Source of the DNA: JAWXBK01 sp040878185
Lineage (GTDB): Bacteria > Pseudomonadota > Alphaproteobacteria > Dongiales > Dongiaceae
DNA length: 64,000 nucleotides
Direction: 5' to 3'
NCBI GenBank assembly: GCA_040878185.1
Contig: JBBDMS010000001.1
Span: 1-64,000 of the forward strand
Position numbers and translations under genes: made by a program. Of this stretch, positions 5,711 through 14,321 are shown one piece after another. How positions within the stretch are numbered: the stretch's first letter is position 1; every line of letters begins with the position of its first letter. The notes below the pieces were generated by a model. That model was not told where the DNA came from, made no database searches, and saw only the letters and a program-made list of their open reading frames with translations.

Positions 5711-8176
5711 ATGCCGCGCGTTGCCCCTGTTTTCACGACCTTCAATGCCGGCGAATGGTCGCCCGAGCTGTATGGCCGGGTCGATCTCGCCAAATATGCG
5801 AATGCCTGCCGCAGCCTGCGGAACATGATTCCGCTGCCGCAGGGTGCAGCGACCCGCCGGCCCGGCACGCGCTTCGTCGCAAGCGCTAAAGGCACTGGGC
5901 CGATGCGGCTGATCCCGTTCCAGTTCTCGAGCGGGCAGGCTTATGTGATCGAGGCGGGCGAGCAATATTTCCGCTTCTATGCCGGGGACGGGCAGATCGA
6001 GGCGTTGCCGGGCACGCCGTTCGAAATCGCGACGCCTTACGCGGCGGCGGATCTCGCGCGGCTGCAATGGGCGCAGTCGGCCGATGTGCTCTATCTCGTG
6101 CATCCCGATTACGCGCCGCGTCAGCTCAACCGGCTGTCGCACACGAACTGGACGTTGATCGCGTTCGACTTCGAAGACGGGCCCTATCTCGATCTCAACA
6201 CCGATGCCGCGAAGACGATCGATCCCTCCGCCGCGACCGGCACCGGCATCACTTTGACCACATCGGTCGATCTTTTCGTGCCCGCGCATGTCGGATCGGT
6301 CTGGCGGCTCGAGGAGACGGCAGGCCATCTGAATTACGGCGACTGGGAGCCGACCAAGAGCTATTCCGGCGGGCAGAAGGTGAAGTTCGCCGATCGCGTT
6401 TACGAGACATCGGTGGGCGGCACATCGGGCACGGCGCCACCGCTGCATTCAGAAGGAACCGAGAGCGACCAGGGTACGCATAGCAGCGGCGTCAACTGGA
6501 CCTATCAGCATAGCGGCCATGGCTGGGTGACGATCACCGCTTACACCAGTGCGACGCAGGTGACCGCCGACGTCATGTCGCGTTTACCGTCGACCTCGGC
6601 GACCAAACGCTGGCGCGAGGGCGCGTGGTCGGATCATCGCGGCTGGCCGGCGGCGATCGGCTTTTACGAGGATCGCCTCTTCTTCGCCAACACGGCGCAT
6701 CAGCCGCAGACGCTCTGGGGATCGGCGAGCGGCGCCTATAACGATTTCTCGCCGACCGATAACGGCATCACCGTGCTCGACGATACGGCGATGACGTTCA
6801 CCATCGCCGACAACGAGGTGAACGCCATTTCCTGGTTGTCGCCCGGCAAGGTGCTGATCGTCGGTACCGAGGGCGGCGAGTTCACGGTGCAGGCCTCGAA
6901 CCTGAACGAGGCGGTGACGCCGGGCAATCTCACGGTGCGCGCACAATCGAACGTCGGCTGTTCGACTTTGCCGCCGGTGCGCGCGGGCGGCGCCACGCTG
7001 TTCGTGCAGCGGGCGCGCCGCAAGCTCTACGAGATCGCCTATCGCTTCGAAAGCGATTCCTACGGCGCGCCGGAGATGACGATCCTCGCCGGCCATCTGG
7101 TCCGCGACGGGATCGCGGCGCTCGCATTCCAGCGCCAGCCTTGGTCGGTTCTCTGGGCGCTGCGCGAGGACGGGCTGCTGCTCGGGTTCACCTATCTGCG
7201 CGAACAGGATGTGATCGCCTGGCATCGCCACGATCTTGGCGGTACCGACGCGGCGGCGATTGCCGCGGTCGCGATTCCCGCGGACGGTCACGACCGGCTC
7301 TGGCTCGGCGTCAGGCGCCGCATCGGCGGCCAGACGGCCGTCACGATCGAGTATCTCGAAAGCGAGTTCTGGCCCGACAGCAATCGCGGCATCGACGACG
7401 CGTTCTTCGTCGATAGTGGACTCACCTACGATGGCTGGAACAGCGATCCGGCGAAACGGCTGACATTGCAGGGCGGCGCGCCCTGGACGGCAGGTGCACT
7501 CAAGACTCTGGTAGCGAACGGCCATTCGCCATTCCTGCCGGACGATCCCGGGAAATGTTTCCGGCTTGGCGGGCCGGGGATCGCCTGGCCGCCGGTTGCC
7601 ATCGAGATCACCGGCTACAGCGCGGCCGACAATGTGTCGGTGCGGCTGATCGACGAAGTGCCGCCTTCGCTGCAGCAACAACCGACCCACGGCTGGGCGC
7701 GCATGGTGACGACCCTCTCGGGCCTCGCGCATCTCGAGGGCGAAAGCGTGCTGGTGCTGGCCGACGGGGCCGCACACCCGGCGCGGATCGTCGCCAGCGG
7801 TGCGATCACGCTCGCCCAGCCCGCGTCCATCGTTCATGCCGGCCTTGGCTATGAGAGTCGCCTCGAGACGCTCGATCTCGAAGCGGGCGCCGTTGACGGG
7901 ACGGCGATCGGCAAGGCGAAGCGGATCCATCGCGCGACCGTCCGGCTCTTCGCATCGCTGGGTTGTGCCATCGGTTTTGACGATGCGCATCTCGATCCGC
8001 TGTCGTTTCGCGGCAGCGACGATCCGATGGACCGACCGCCGCCGCTGTTCACCGGCGATCGAACGATATTGTTTCCGAAGGGTTGGGACCGCGCGGCGCG
8101 TGTCCTGATCGTCCAGTCGCAACCGCTGCCGCTTACCGTTGCGGCGATCGTGCCGCATCTCACCACGAACGGCTGA
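5711..8176 (+). CDS. Tail tubular protein B-like (T7 gp12 type) nozzle protein
   Basis: An 821 aa protein, close to T7 gp12 (794 aa). It opens with the family signature: F-N-A-G-E-W-S-P-E-L-Y-G-R-V-D-L, C-R-S-L-R-N-M-I-P-L-P-Q-G-A and R-R-P-G-T-R-F-V. Further hallmarks are V-I-E-A-G-E-Q-Y-F-R-F-Y, the W-R-E-G-A-W-S-D-H-R-G-W-P block near residue 300, and F-Y-E-D-R-L-F-F-A. A TAGGAGA site precedes the ATG. It forms the nozzle of the short tail and contacts the tail fibres. The position after tubular A and before an internal virion protein fits. Confidence 0.85.
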   Translation: MPRVAPVFTTFNAGEWSPELYGRVDLAKYANACRSLRNMIPLPQGAATRRPGTRFVASAKGTGPMRLIPFQFSSGQAYVIEAGEQYFRFYAGDGQIEALPGTPFEIATPYAAADLARLQWAQSADVLYLVHPDYAPRQLNRLSHTNWTLIAFDFEDGPYLDLNTDAAKTIDPSAATGTGITLTTSVDLFVPAHVGSVWRLEETAGHLNYGDWEPTKSYSGGQKVKFADRVYETSVGGTSGTAPPLHSEGTESDQGTHSSGVNWTYQHSGHGWVTITAYTSATQVTADVMSRLPSTSATKRWREGAWSDHRGWPAAIGFYEDRLFFANTAHQPQTLWGSASGAYNDFSPTDNGITVLDDTAMTFTIADNEVNAISWLSPGKVLIVGTEGGEFTVQASNLNEAVTPGNLTVRAQSNVGCSTLPPVRAGGATLFVQRARRKLYEIAYRFESDSYGAPEMTILAGHLVRDGIAALAFQRQPWSVLWALREDGLLLGFTYLREQDVIAWHRHDLGGTDAAAIAAVAIPADGHDRLWLGVRRRIGGQTAVTIEYLESEFWPDSNRGIDDAFFVDSGLTYDGWNSDPAKRLTLQGGAPWTAGALKTLVANGHSPFLPDDPGKCFRLGGPGIAWPPVAIEITGYSAADNVSVRLIDEVPPSLQQQPTHGWARMVTTLSGLAHLEGESVLVLADGAAHPARIVASGAITLAQPASIVHAGLGYESRLETLDLEAGAVDGTAIGKAKRIHRATVRLFASLGCAIGFDDAHLDPLSFRGSDDPMDRPPPLFTGDRTILFPKGWDRAARVLIVQSQPLPLTVAAIVPHLTTNG

Positions 8177-8187
8177 GGAGAAATTTC

Positions 8188-8616
8188 ATGTGTGGTCTGG
8201 CCATCCCTATTGTCGCTGCCGGGCTTGCTATGGCCGCTGCGGCTGTCAGCGCGGCGTCACAGTTTCAGCAGGCCAAGGGCGAGGCGGCGCAATATGACCG
8301 CGACGCGAAGGTCGCAAGACAGCAGGGCGCTTTCGACGCGCAGCGACAGCAGCGCGACATCCGCCGCCAGCTCGGCGCCCTGCACGCGTCGGCGGCTTCA
8401 TCCGGCATTCAGTCCGGTGCCGGGTCGCCGCTCGATATCGCGGCCGACCTTACCGCCGAAGCAGAGCTCGAACCGTTCGAGCAAATCCGTCGCGGTCTCA
8501 TCCAGTTTCAGGACCTGAAGACTGCAGCCAAACGCACACGATCTGCCGCGGGGGCCAACCTGCTGAGTAGCTCGCTCCAGGCCGGCAGTTCGGCGCTCAG
8601 CATGATGGGGCCGTAG
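8188..8616 (+). CDS. Small internal virion protein (T7 gp14-like)
   Basis: A 142 aa protein with an N-terminal hydrophobic Ala-rich helix (MCGLAIPIVAAGLAMAAAAVSAASQF) followed by a helical Gln/Arg/Ala-rich body (QYDRDAKVARQQGAFDAQRQ, IRRQLGALHASAASSGIQSG). This layout is typical of the smallest internal core protein of T7-like phages, which helps form the genome-ejection channel. GAGGAG overlaps the preceding stop. No larger internal proteins follow it, unlike T7. Confidence 0.65.
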   Translation: MCGLAIPIVAAGLAMAAAAVSAASQFQQAKGEAAQYDRDAKVARQQGAFDAQRQQRDIRRQLGALHASAASSGIQSGAGSPLDIAADLTAEAELEPFEQIRRGLIQFQDLKTAAKRTRSAAGANLLSSSLQAGSSALSMMGP

Positions 8617-8694
8617 GCGGGGTCTGACGCCGCTCGCGCCATTCGGATCGCTTCCGCCTCGACCGCGGATCGCAGGCAACAGGAGTTCGCAAAC

Positions 8695-10140
8695 ATGACC
8701 GTTTCCACCACCACGTCCCGTGTCGCGTATACGGGCGACGGGGTCACCGTTGCCTTCGCGGTGCCGTTCCCGTTCTTCGACACATCCGACCTCGTCGTGA
8801 TCGAGCGCAACATCGTGACTGGCGCCGAGACGATCAAAGTACTCAGCACGCATTACACCGTCGCCGGCGGTGCCCAGGGCGGTGTGGCCGCGACCGGTAC
8901 GGTGACCGCCTTGTCGGCACCGGCGAACACGGTGCAATGGATCATCATCCGCGCGCTGCCTTTCACGCAGCTGATCGACTATGTGTCGAATGATGGCTTT
9001 CCGGCGGAGAGCCACGAAGCCGGTCTCGATCGCGGCGCGATGCGCGACCAGGAGCTACGCACGTCCCTCGCACGGACATTGCGTCTCCCGGTCACCGATC
9101 CGGACGGGCTGATCGTCGAGCTGCCGCCGGTGCCGGTTCGTGCCGGCAAGGTGCTCGGCTTCGATGCGAACGGCAGTCTGATCGTCGTCGTGGATATTCC
9201 GGCCGGTTCCATCAACCTGCCGCTGCCGGTCGCCGATGGCGGCACCGGCGCGACGAATGTCGCCGGCGCCCGCACGGCACTCGGTGCCGCCGGACTGGCC
9301 GACGCCAATGTGTTTGTCGCCGACCAGGTGATCGAGAAGACCGATCCGGGCGCCAGCGAAGGGCCGCTGCTCGTGTTGCGGCGGATCAGCAGCACGCCGG
9401 CCGCGAGCGACAAGATCGGCGGCATCGCGATGGACGGCAAGGACGGTGCTGGCAACACGCAGCGCTTCGCGCAGATCCATGCCGAGCTGGTCGATCCGGC
9501 CAACAGCTCCGAAGATTCGAGGCTGGAATTCTTCACGATCGTCGGCGGGGCCTATACCAGCGGCATGCGACTGGGCGCGGGGTTGCAGCTTGGCGTTCCG
9601 ACCGGTGGCGATCCGGGTGCCGGATGGCTCAATGCGCAGGGTGGTCTCAAGGTCAACAATGTCGAACTGATCGGTGTCGCGGCAGGCGCGGTCGTCAACC
9701 GCGTCTATGCGCAGACCGTCACATTTTCGAGCATCACCGCGATCATCCCGTTCGACGATACCAAACCGCAATTGGGCGAGGGCACGCAGGTGCTCACCGC
9801 ATCGATCACGCCCAAGGCGGCTGCCAACAAGATCCTGGTCACGGTGACATTGGAAGTCGGCAGCAACGATGCGCAGGACGCGGTCGTCGCGGCCCTCTTC
9901 AAGGACAGCGATGCGGATGCGCTTGCGGCTGCAAGCTTCCTTCCCGTCGAGTCGCGTGCCGGCACCGGGACGCTCGTCATGAACTTCGAGATGACGGCCG
10001 GCGGCACGTCGCCGATTGCTTTCAAGGTGCGGATGGGGCCGGGTTCGACCGGCAACGCCTATCTAAACGGCAACGACGGCGCGCGCGTCCTCGGCGGCGC
10101 GCTGGTCTCGTCGATCGTGCTCACCGAGGTCAAGGTCTGA
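8695..10140 (+). CDS. Tail fibre protein with T7-type N-terminal domain
   Basis: A 481 aa protein. Residues ~1-150 match the T7 tail-fibre attachment domain: V-A-Y-T-G-D-G-V-T-V-A-F-A-V-P-F-P-F, then D-Y-V-S-N-D-G-F-P-A-E-S-H-E-A-G-L-D. The middle holds a G-G-T-G-A-T-N-x-x-G-A-R motif common in trimeric fibre shafts. The last ~145 residues form a beta-rich tip that starts near I-I-P-F-D-D-T-K-P-Q and ends S-S-I-V-L-T-E-V-K-V, a tip type seen in several phages. It attaches to the nozzle and recognises the host surface. The tip is the likely host-range determinant. Confidence 0.85.
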   Translation: MTVSTTTSRVAYTGDGVTVAFAVPFPFFDTSDLVVIERNIVTGAETIKVLSTHYTVAGGAQGGVAATGTVTALSAPANTVQWIIIRALPFTQLIDYVSNDGFPAESHEAGLDRGAMRDQELRTSLARTLRLPVTDPDGLIVELPPVPVRAGKVLGFDANGSLIVVVDIPAGSINLPLPVADGGTGATNVAGARTALGAAGLADANVFVADQVIEKTDPGASEGPLLVLRRISSTPAASDKIGGIAMDGKDGAGNTQRFAQIHAELVDPANSSEDSRLEFFTIVGGAYTSGMRLGAGLQLGVPTGGDPGAGWLNAQGGLKVNNVELIGVAAGAVVNRVYAQTVTFSSITAIIPFDDTKPQLGEGTQVLTASITPKAAANKILVTVTLEVGSNDAQDAVVAALFKDSDADALAAASFLPVESRAGTGTLVMNFEMTAGGTSPIAFKVRMGPGSTGNAYLNGNDGARVLGGALVSSIVLTEVKV

Positions 10141-10478
10141 TGGACCGGGAAAGCAGCGACCCGAGATCGGCGGTTGTTGCGGGTGCCCCGGCATTTCTCA
10201 TCGGACAGCTCACGGCGCAGGTGACCGGATTGAACCAGCGGCTCGACCAGCTGATCCCCGTGCTGACCAAGCTCGACCAGACCTGCGATGAGACAGTGCG
10301 GCGGCTCGACCTCGTCGAGCTCGAGATCCGATACATGCAACCGCATGTCTTGTCCTGGACGCGCTGCAAGAACCGCCTTGCGGGCGCGATCCTTGTTTTG
10401 CCGCTGGCCGGCGGCGGGATCGGTCTCGCGCTGGACCGCGTCGGCGGTCTGCTGCTCAAGCTGATCGGGGATCAGTGA
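10140..10478 (+). CDS. Coiled-coil membrane protein of the lysis cassette
   Basis: A 112 aa protein whose ATG overlaps the tail-fibre stop (TGATG-type). Residues ~22-60 form a heptad-like helix (LTAQVTGLNQRLDQLIPVLT, LDQTCDETVRRLDLVELEI). A hydrophobic segment near the C-terminus (LAGAILVLPLAGGGIGLAL) makes it a tail-anchored or single-pass membrane protein. It lies directly before the endolysin, so a role in lysis is likely; it could be a holin partner. The family was not recognised. Confidence 0.6.
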   Translation: MDRESSDPRSAVVAGAPAFLIGQLTAQVTGLNQRLDQLIPVLTKLDQTCDETVRRLDLVELEIRYMQPHVLSWTRCKNRLAGAILVLPLAGGGIGLALDRVGGLLLKLIGDQ

Positions 10479-10479
10479 C

Positions 10480-10866
10480 ATGGCTCACTTTGCGCTCGGC
10501 CTGCGTTCGCGCAGTCGGCTGAAGGGCGTGCATGCCGATCTGAGACGCGTGGTCGAACGAGCAATCGCGCTGACCGATGTCGATTTCACGGTGCTCGAGG
10601 GGCTGCGCAGCGTAACGCGACAGAAAGAGCTCGTCGCAGCCGGCGCCTCACAGACCATGAACTCGCGTCATCTGACCGGCCATGCGGTCGACCTCGGTGC
10701 GTATGTGCGTGGCGAACCGCGCTGGGATTGGCCGCTTTATCACCGGATCGCGGACGCCATGAAACGCGCCGCTAAAGAACTGGGCGTGCCAATCGAATGG
10801 GGCGGCGATTGGCAGACCTTCAAAGACGGCCCGCATTTCCAACTGCCCCGCAAACAATATCCTTAG
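10480..10866 (+). CDS. Endolysin, M15 family L,D-/D,D-peptidase
   Basis: A 128 aa phage peptidase of the VanY/M15 type that cleaves peptidoglycan stem peptides. The metal-ligand region S-R-H-L-T-G-H-A-V-D-L is at residues ~62-72, and the third ligand is in G-P-H-F-Q near the end. L-E-G-L-R-S-V-T-R-Q-K-E-L-V-A-A-G-A-S-Q upstream is also typical. There is no signal peptide, so it needs a holin to cross the membrane. The start is one base after the preceding stop. Confidence 0.85.
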   Translation: MAHFALGLRSRSRLKGVHADLRRVVERAIALTDVDFTVLEGLRSVTRQKELVAAGASQTMNSRHLTGHAVDLGAYVRGEPRWDWPLYHRIADAMKRAAKELGVPIEWGGDWQTFKDGPHFQLPRKQYP

Positions 10867-10877
10867 GAGAGAAACCG

Positions 10878-11045
10878 ATGTTAACCAAACTCGATAAAGC
10901 TTATGTGGCCGGCCTTGTGTCGTTCTTCTGCATGCAGCTTCAGCATTGGGCGGGATTCACCGTCGATCCGACGATCCAGGCGGCTGCCGTCGGCGTGATC
11001 CTGTTCATCGCCACTTATGTCACGCCGAACAAGACGCCGGCGTGA
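10878..11045 (+). CDS. Putative holin
   Basis: A 55 aa hydrophobic protein with two likely membrane segments (YVAGLVSFFCMQLQHWAGF and AAAVGVILFIATYV) joined by a short turn. It follows the endolysin by eleven bases, with AGGAGA before the ATG. Small two-span proteins next to an endolysin are usually holins. Family assignment rests on topology and position. Confidence 0.6.
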   Translation: MLTKLDKAYVAGLVSFFCMQLQHWAGFTVDPTIQAAAVGVILFIATYVTPNKTPA

Positions 11046-11053
11046 CGTAACTC

Positions 11054-11275
11054 ATGATCTGGGATTGGGGAAAGCTAGCGCTTGCATTGGTACAGCTGGC
11101 GCAATGGGCGGCCGATCGCGCCGAGCGAAACCAGATGCTCGGGCTCGGCATCAAAGCGCAGATCGCCGATAGCCTCACGGCGTTCAACAGGAGGATGAAT
11201 CTTGGGCTACAGATCAGCCGCGAGCATCGCAGTGTTGACGATGCTCTTGATGAGCTGCGCGGCGCCGGACACTAA
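11054..11275 (+). CDS. Small lysis-cassette protein, candidate inner-membrane spanin (Rz-like)
   Basis: A 73 aa protein with a hydrophobic/aromatic N-terminus (MIWDWGKLALALVQLAQWAA) followed by a charged helix (DRAERNQ, then REHRSVDDALDELRG). The final third of the gene contains the start of a lipoprotein gene in another frame, the arrangement known for Rz/Rz1 pairs. The membrane segment is weak, so the i-spanin call is tentative. Confidence 0.45.
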   Translation: MIWDWGKLALALVQLAQWAADRAERNQMLGLGIKAQIADSLTAFNRRMNLGLQISREHRSVDDALDELRGAGH

Positions 11276-11495
11276 CGTGACGGTGCCGCCACAAGATGCG
11301 AGCGAACTTTGCGTTCTAGTCGAACCGCATATGTTCGCACCGGCGACGATCGAATTCTTCAACCAGGCCCGCAACGATCCGTTGGTCGCGTCGGACCTCG
11401 ACTGGATTACGGACGTGGTGAAGATACGACGATGCTTTTGCGTGACACGGTCCGACGGCGCCGACGGGCAGCAGCCAGGGTGCCCGGAGGCGTAG
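11202..11495 (+). CDS. Overlapping lipoprotein, candidate outer-membrane spanin (Rz1-like)
   Basis: A 97 aa product starting at TTG inside the preceding gene. A perfect AGGAGG at 11189-11194 lies seven bases before it, which supports the embedded start. The N-terminus (GYRSAASIAVLTMLLMSC) is a lipoprotein signal with lipobox L-M-S-C. The mature part is short and ends in a cysteine-containing tail. Nested lipoprotein genes at the end of a lysis cassette are usually o-spanins, which fuse outer and inner membranes. This looks like the last prophage gene. Confidence 0.55.
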   Translation: MGYRSAASIAVLTMLLMSCAAPDTNVTVPPQDASELCVLVEPHMFAPATIEFFNQARNDPLVASDLDWITDVVKIRRCFCVTRSDGADGQQPGCPEA

Positions 11496-11603
11496 CGCCG
11501 GCACGACCTCCCGGCTTCGGCGGACATGGCGAATTCTCCCGTTGAAGCCTTGAAAAGGGCCCATTCGCCCCGTAGCTTCCCGGCCACGTTAGGAAGCCCT
11601 TCG

Positions 11604-11801
11604 ATGACAGCAAAACCGACAGGCCGTACCGGTAACGGCCGTCCTGCTAACCCTGCGGCCGATACGGAACGCGACGCCCGTCTGGCGGATGCGTTGCGTC
11701 AGAACCTGCGTCGGCGGAAGGCCCAGAAATTCGCCCGCAAGAGTGACGAATCGGTTAAATCGGGGGCCAGAAAAGAGGTCGGCGACGAGGGCGAGGGGTA
11801 A
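11604..11801 (+). CDS. Small basic protein upstream of murA
   Basis: A 65 aa charged protein with [19 protein letters not shown] in the middle. Short proteins with this kind of [11 protein letters not shown] segment commonly sit just upstream of murA in related alphaproteobacteria, so it is taken as the first chromosomal gene after the prophage. The start at 11604 was chosen over the in-frame ATG at 11526 because the conserved-looking part begins there. Function is unknown. Confidence 0.5.
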   Translation: MTAKPTGRTGNGRPANPAADTERDARLADALRQNLRRRKAQKFARKSDESVKSGARKEVGDEGEG

Positions 11802-11868
11802 TTCCGGCCCGGGATGCGGTGGTTGCGCTACGAAAGCCGGTCGTTCGGCCGGTGGTGAAAGGGCGTTG

Positions 11869-13149
11869 ATGGATCGGATCTGGATCAAGGGTGGGCAACC
11901 GTTGCGGGGGTCGCTCACAATCGGCGGCGCCAAGAATGCGGCTTTGCCGCTGATGGCGGCTGCGCTACTGACGGAAGAAACTTTAATCCTGCGCAACCTG
12001 CCGCGCCTCGCCGATATCACGACGATGGCGGATCTGCTCGGCGAACTCGGCGTGGAGGGCATTTACCGGGCCGGCACCAACGGGCATTCGGGCAGCAGCC
12101 TGATTGAGCTGCGTGCGGCCAATGTGCGGACCGTGACGGCGCCGTACGATCTGGTGCGGAAAATGCGCGCATCGGTCCTCGTCCTCGGGCCGCTTCTGGC
12201 GCGTGCCGGGATGGCGCGGGTGTCGCTGCCCGGCGGATGCGCGATCGGCAACAGGCCGGTCGATCTGCATCTGCTCGGTCTGCGGGCGCTCGGCGCCGAA
12301 ATCGAGCTGAAAGATGGATACATCGAAGCCCGCGCGCCGAACGGTCTCAAAGGTGCCCGGATCGATCTGCCGGTGGCGTCCGTCGGTGCAACTGAAAACA
12401 TCATGCTGGCGGCGAGCCTGGCCAAAGGCACGACCGAACTCGGCAATGCTGCGCGCGAGCCGGAGATTATCGATCTCGGCCGCTGCCTCGCCGCCATGGG
12501 CGCGACGATCGAAGGTGCCGGAACCGATACGATCCGTATCGTGGGGGCGCAAACCCTGCATGGCACGACGCATGACATCATTCCCGATCGCATCGAGGCA
12601 GGGAGTTACGCCCTGGCTGCTGCGATTACCGGCGGTGCGATCACGCTGGAGAGTGCCGATGTCGGCCAGCTCGGGGCGGCAGCGTCGGCAATGAAAAGCA
12701 CCGGCCTCTCGCTCGAACAGGCGGGCGACAGCATCGAAGTTTCTTGCAAAACCAACCGGCCGCAACCGGTCAACGTGACGACAGAGCCCTTTCCCGGATT
12801 CCCGACCGACATGCAGGCACAGATGATGGCCCTGATGACCATTACCGACGGTGCTGCCATGATCACAGAAACGATCTTCGAGAACCGGTTTATGCATGTT
12901 CCGGAGCTGAGCCGCATGGGAGCGGATATCACAGTGCATGGCGGGTCTGCGATGGTGCGCGGCGTTTCGCGCCTGCGCGCTGCGCCGGTGATGGCGACCG
13001 ATCTTCGTGCCTCGATGTCGCTCGTTCTTGCCGCGCTCGCGGCGGAGGGAGAATCAACCATTAACCGGGTCTATCATCTCGACCGTGGCTACGAGCGTCT
13101 GGTTGAAAAGCTGCAAGGTTGCGGTGCCGAGATAGATCGGATGAAATAG
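11869..13149 (+). CDS. murA: UDP-N-acetylglucosamine 1-carboxyvinyltransferase
   Basis: This 426 aa cytosolic enzyme transfers enolpyruvate from PEP to UDP-GlcNAc, the first committed step of peptidoglycan synthesis. It starts [20 protein letters not shown] with the family K-N-A-A-L-P block. The fosfomycin-reactive cysteine is in [15 protein letters not shown] (residue ~124). The [13 protein letters not shown] segment near 310 is also diagnostic. Length is normal. It heads a run of same-strand genes leading to hisG-hisD. Confidence 0.97.
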   Translation: MDRIWIKGGQPLRGSLTIGGAKNAALPLMAAALLTEETLILRNLPRLADITTMADLLGELGVEGIYRAGTNGHSGSSLIELRAANVRTVTAPYDLVRKMRASVLVLGPLLARAGMARVSLPGGCAIGNRPVDLHLLGLRALGAEIELKDGYIEARAPNGLKGARIDLPVASVGATENIMLAASLAKGTTELGNAAREPEIIDLGRCLAAMGATIEGAGTDTIRIVGAQTLHGTTHDIIPDRIEAGSYALAAAITGGAITLESADVGQLGAAASAMKSTGLSLEQAGDSIEVSCKTNRPQPVNVTTEPFPGFPTDMQAQMMALMTITDGAAMITETIFENRFMHVPELSRMGADITVHGGSAMVRGVSRLRAAPVMATDLRASMSLVLAALAAEGESTINRVYHLDRGYERLVEKLQGCGAEIDRMK

Positions 13150-13152
13150 GAC

Positions 13153-13626
13153 ATGGCCGACCAATTCACGTTGATCGCCAAAGACGGCGACGATCTGCAG
13201 GTCGTCGCCGCCTGCCTGCAGGACGGGTTGGTGCGCATCGGCGATCTGCAGTTCTTTGCGGATGAGCGCCGGTTTGCGATCCTGGTCAATCGCTTCAAAT
13301 GGGAAGATGAGATCGACCAGAGTCGCGAGGGTTCTGCCGGCAAGGATCGCCGATTTGCATCAACAAAAATGCATCAGCGGGTTCATAGCGGCGTCGCGTT
13401 CGATCGGGTGCGAGCGATCAAGATGCGGGGTATTGACCGGCAGGATCGTGATCGGATACTCAACCTGCTGACGATCACGCCCGAAAAGGACGGCATTGTC
13501 CTGATTTTCTCCGGTGCCGCGATGATCCGGCTGGATACCGACGGGATCGCGTGCCGCGTCGTCGATATGGATGAGCCCTGGCCGACGGCCTGGCGACCAA
13601 AGCATGAGGGTGCGGGCGGAGCATGA
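13153..13626 (+). CDS. DUF2948 family protein
   Basis: A 157 aa protein three bases after murA, in the place where DUF2948 proteins occur in many alphaproteobacteria. The sequence has [18 protein letters not shown] near the start and [12 protein letters not shown] in the centre, both typical. No function is known. Its stop overlaps the hisG start (ATGA), implying co-translation with hisG. Confidence 0.8.
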   Translation: MADQFTLIAKDGDDLQVVAACLQDGLVRIGDLQFFADERRFAILVNRFKWEDEIDQSREGSAGKDRRFASTKMHQRVHSGVAFDRVRAIKMRGIDRQDRDRILNLLTITPEKDGIVLIFSGAAMIRLDTDGIACRVVDMDEPWPTAWRPKHEGAGGA

Positions 13627-14321
13627 TGGCCGCCGTCGAATCGGAATCGACATCAACCGGATATGTGTTGGCGCTGCCTAAGGGGCGGATCCTCAAGGAG
13701 ATTGCGCCCGTGCTGGCGGCCGTCGGGATCGAACCTGATGCGGCGCTTTACAACGAGGCTTCACGCGCCCTGCGATTCCGCACCAATCTTCCAGACTTGG
13801 ATGTCGTGCGGGTGAGGGCTTTCGACGTCGCAACCTATGTCGCATTCGGTGCCGCCCAGATCGGCATCGCCGGAAGCGACGTGATTGAAGAATTCGGGTA
13901 TCCGGAGATTTACGCGCCGGTCGATCTCGGTATCGCGCGCTGCCGCTTGGTGGTGGCGGAACCCACCCAGCTCTTTCACAATGACGATCCCGGACGCTGG
14001 AGTCATGTCCGGGTCGCAACCAAATATCCCCAACAGACGCGGCGCCATTTTGCGGGGCGGGGCGTGCAGGCTGAGTGCGTCGTCCTGAGTGGGGCGATGG
14101 AACTCGCGCCGCAGCTCGATCTGTGCGACCGCATCGTCGATCTGGTCGATACCGGACGGACGCTCGCAGCGAACGGGCTGCAGGAGATCGAGCAGATTGC
14201 CGACGTGAGCGCCCAGCTCATCGTCAACCGGACGGCACTGAAATTGAATCCAGGATTCATCAACCCCCTCATCGCCCGTTTTCGGGCTGCGGCCAATGAC
14301 CCGCGTTCTGTATCAGTCTGA
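13623..14321 (+). CDS. hisG: ATP phosphoribosyltransferase, short form catalytic subunit
   Basis: Catalyses the first step of histidine synthesis, joining ATP and PRPP. At 232 aa it is the short HisG type, which lacks the C-terminal regulatory domain and works with HisZ; no hisZ is present in this window. Family motifs include [11 protein letters not shown] near residue 16, [10 protein letters not shown], and the PRPP loop D-L-V-D-T-G-R-T-L. It overlaps the DUF2948 stop and its own end overlaps hisD by 26 bases. Confidence 0.95.
   Translation: MMAAVESESTSTGYVLALPKGRILKEIAPVLAAVGIEPDAALYNEASRALRFRTNLPDLDVVRVRAFDVATYVAFGAAQIGIAGSDVIEEFGYPEIYAPVDLGIARCRLVVAEPTQLFHNDDPGRWSHVRVATKYPQQTRRHFAGRGVQAECVVLSGAMELAPQLDLCDRIVDLVDTGRTLAANGLQEIEQIADVSAQLIVNRTALKLNPGFINPLIARFRAAANDPRSVSV

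Noticed and set aside
8641..8675. Direct repeat CGGATCG before the tail fibre gene
   Set aside because: Only seven bases and no hairpin or motif link with the other intergenic elements.
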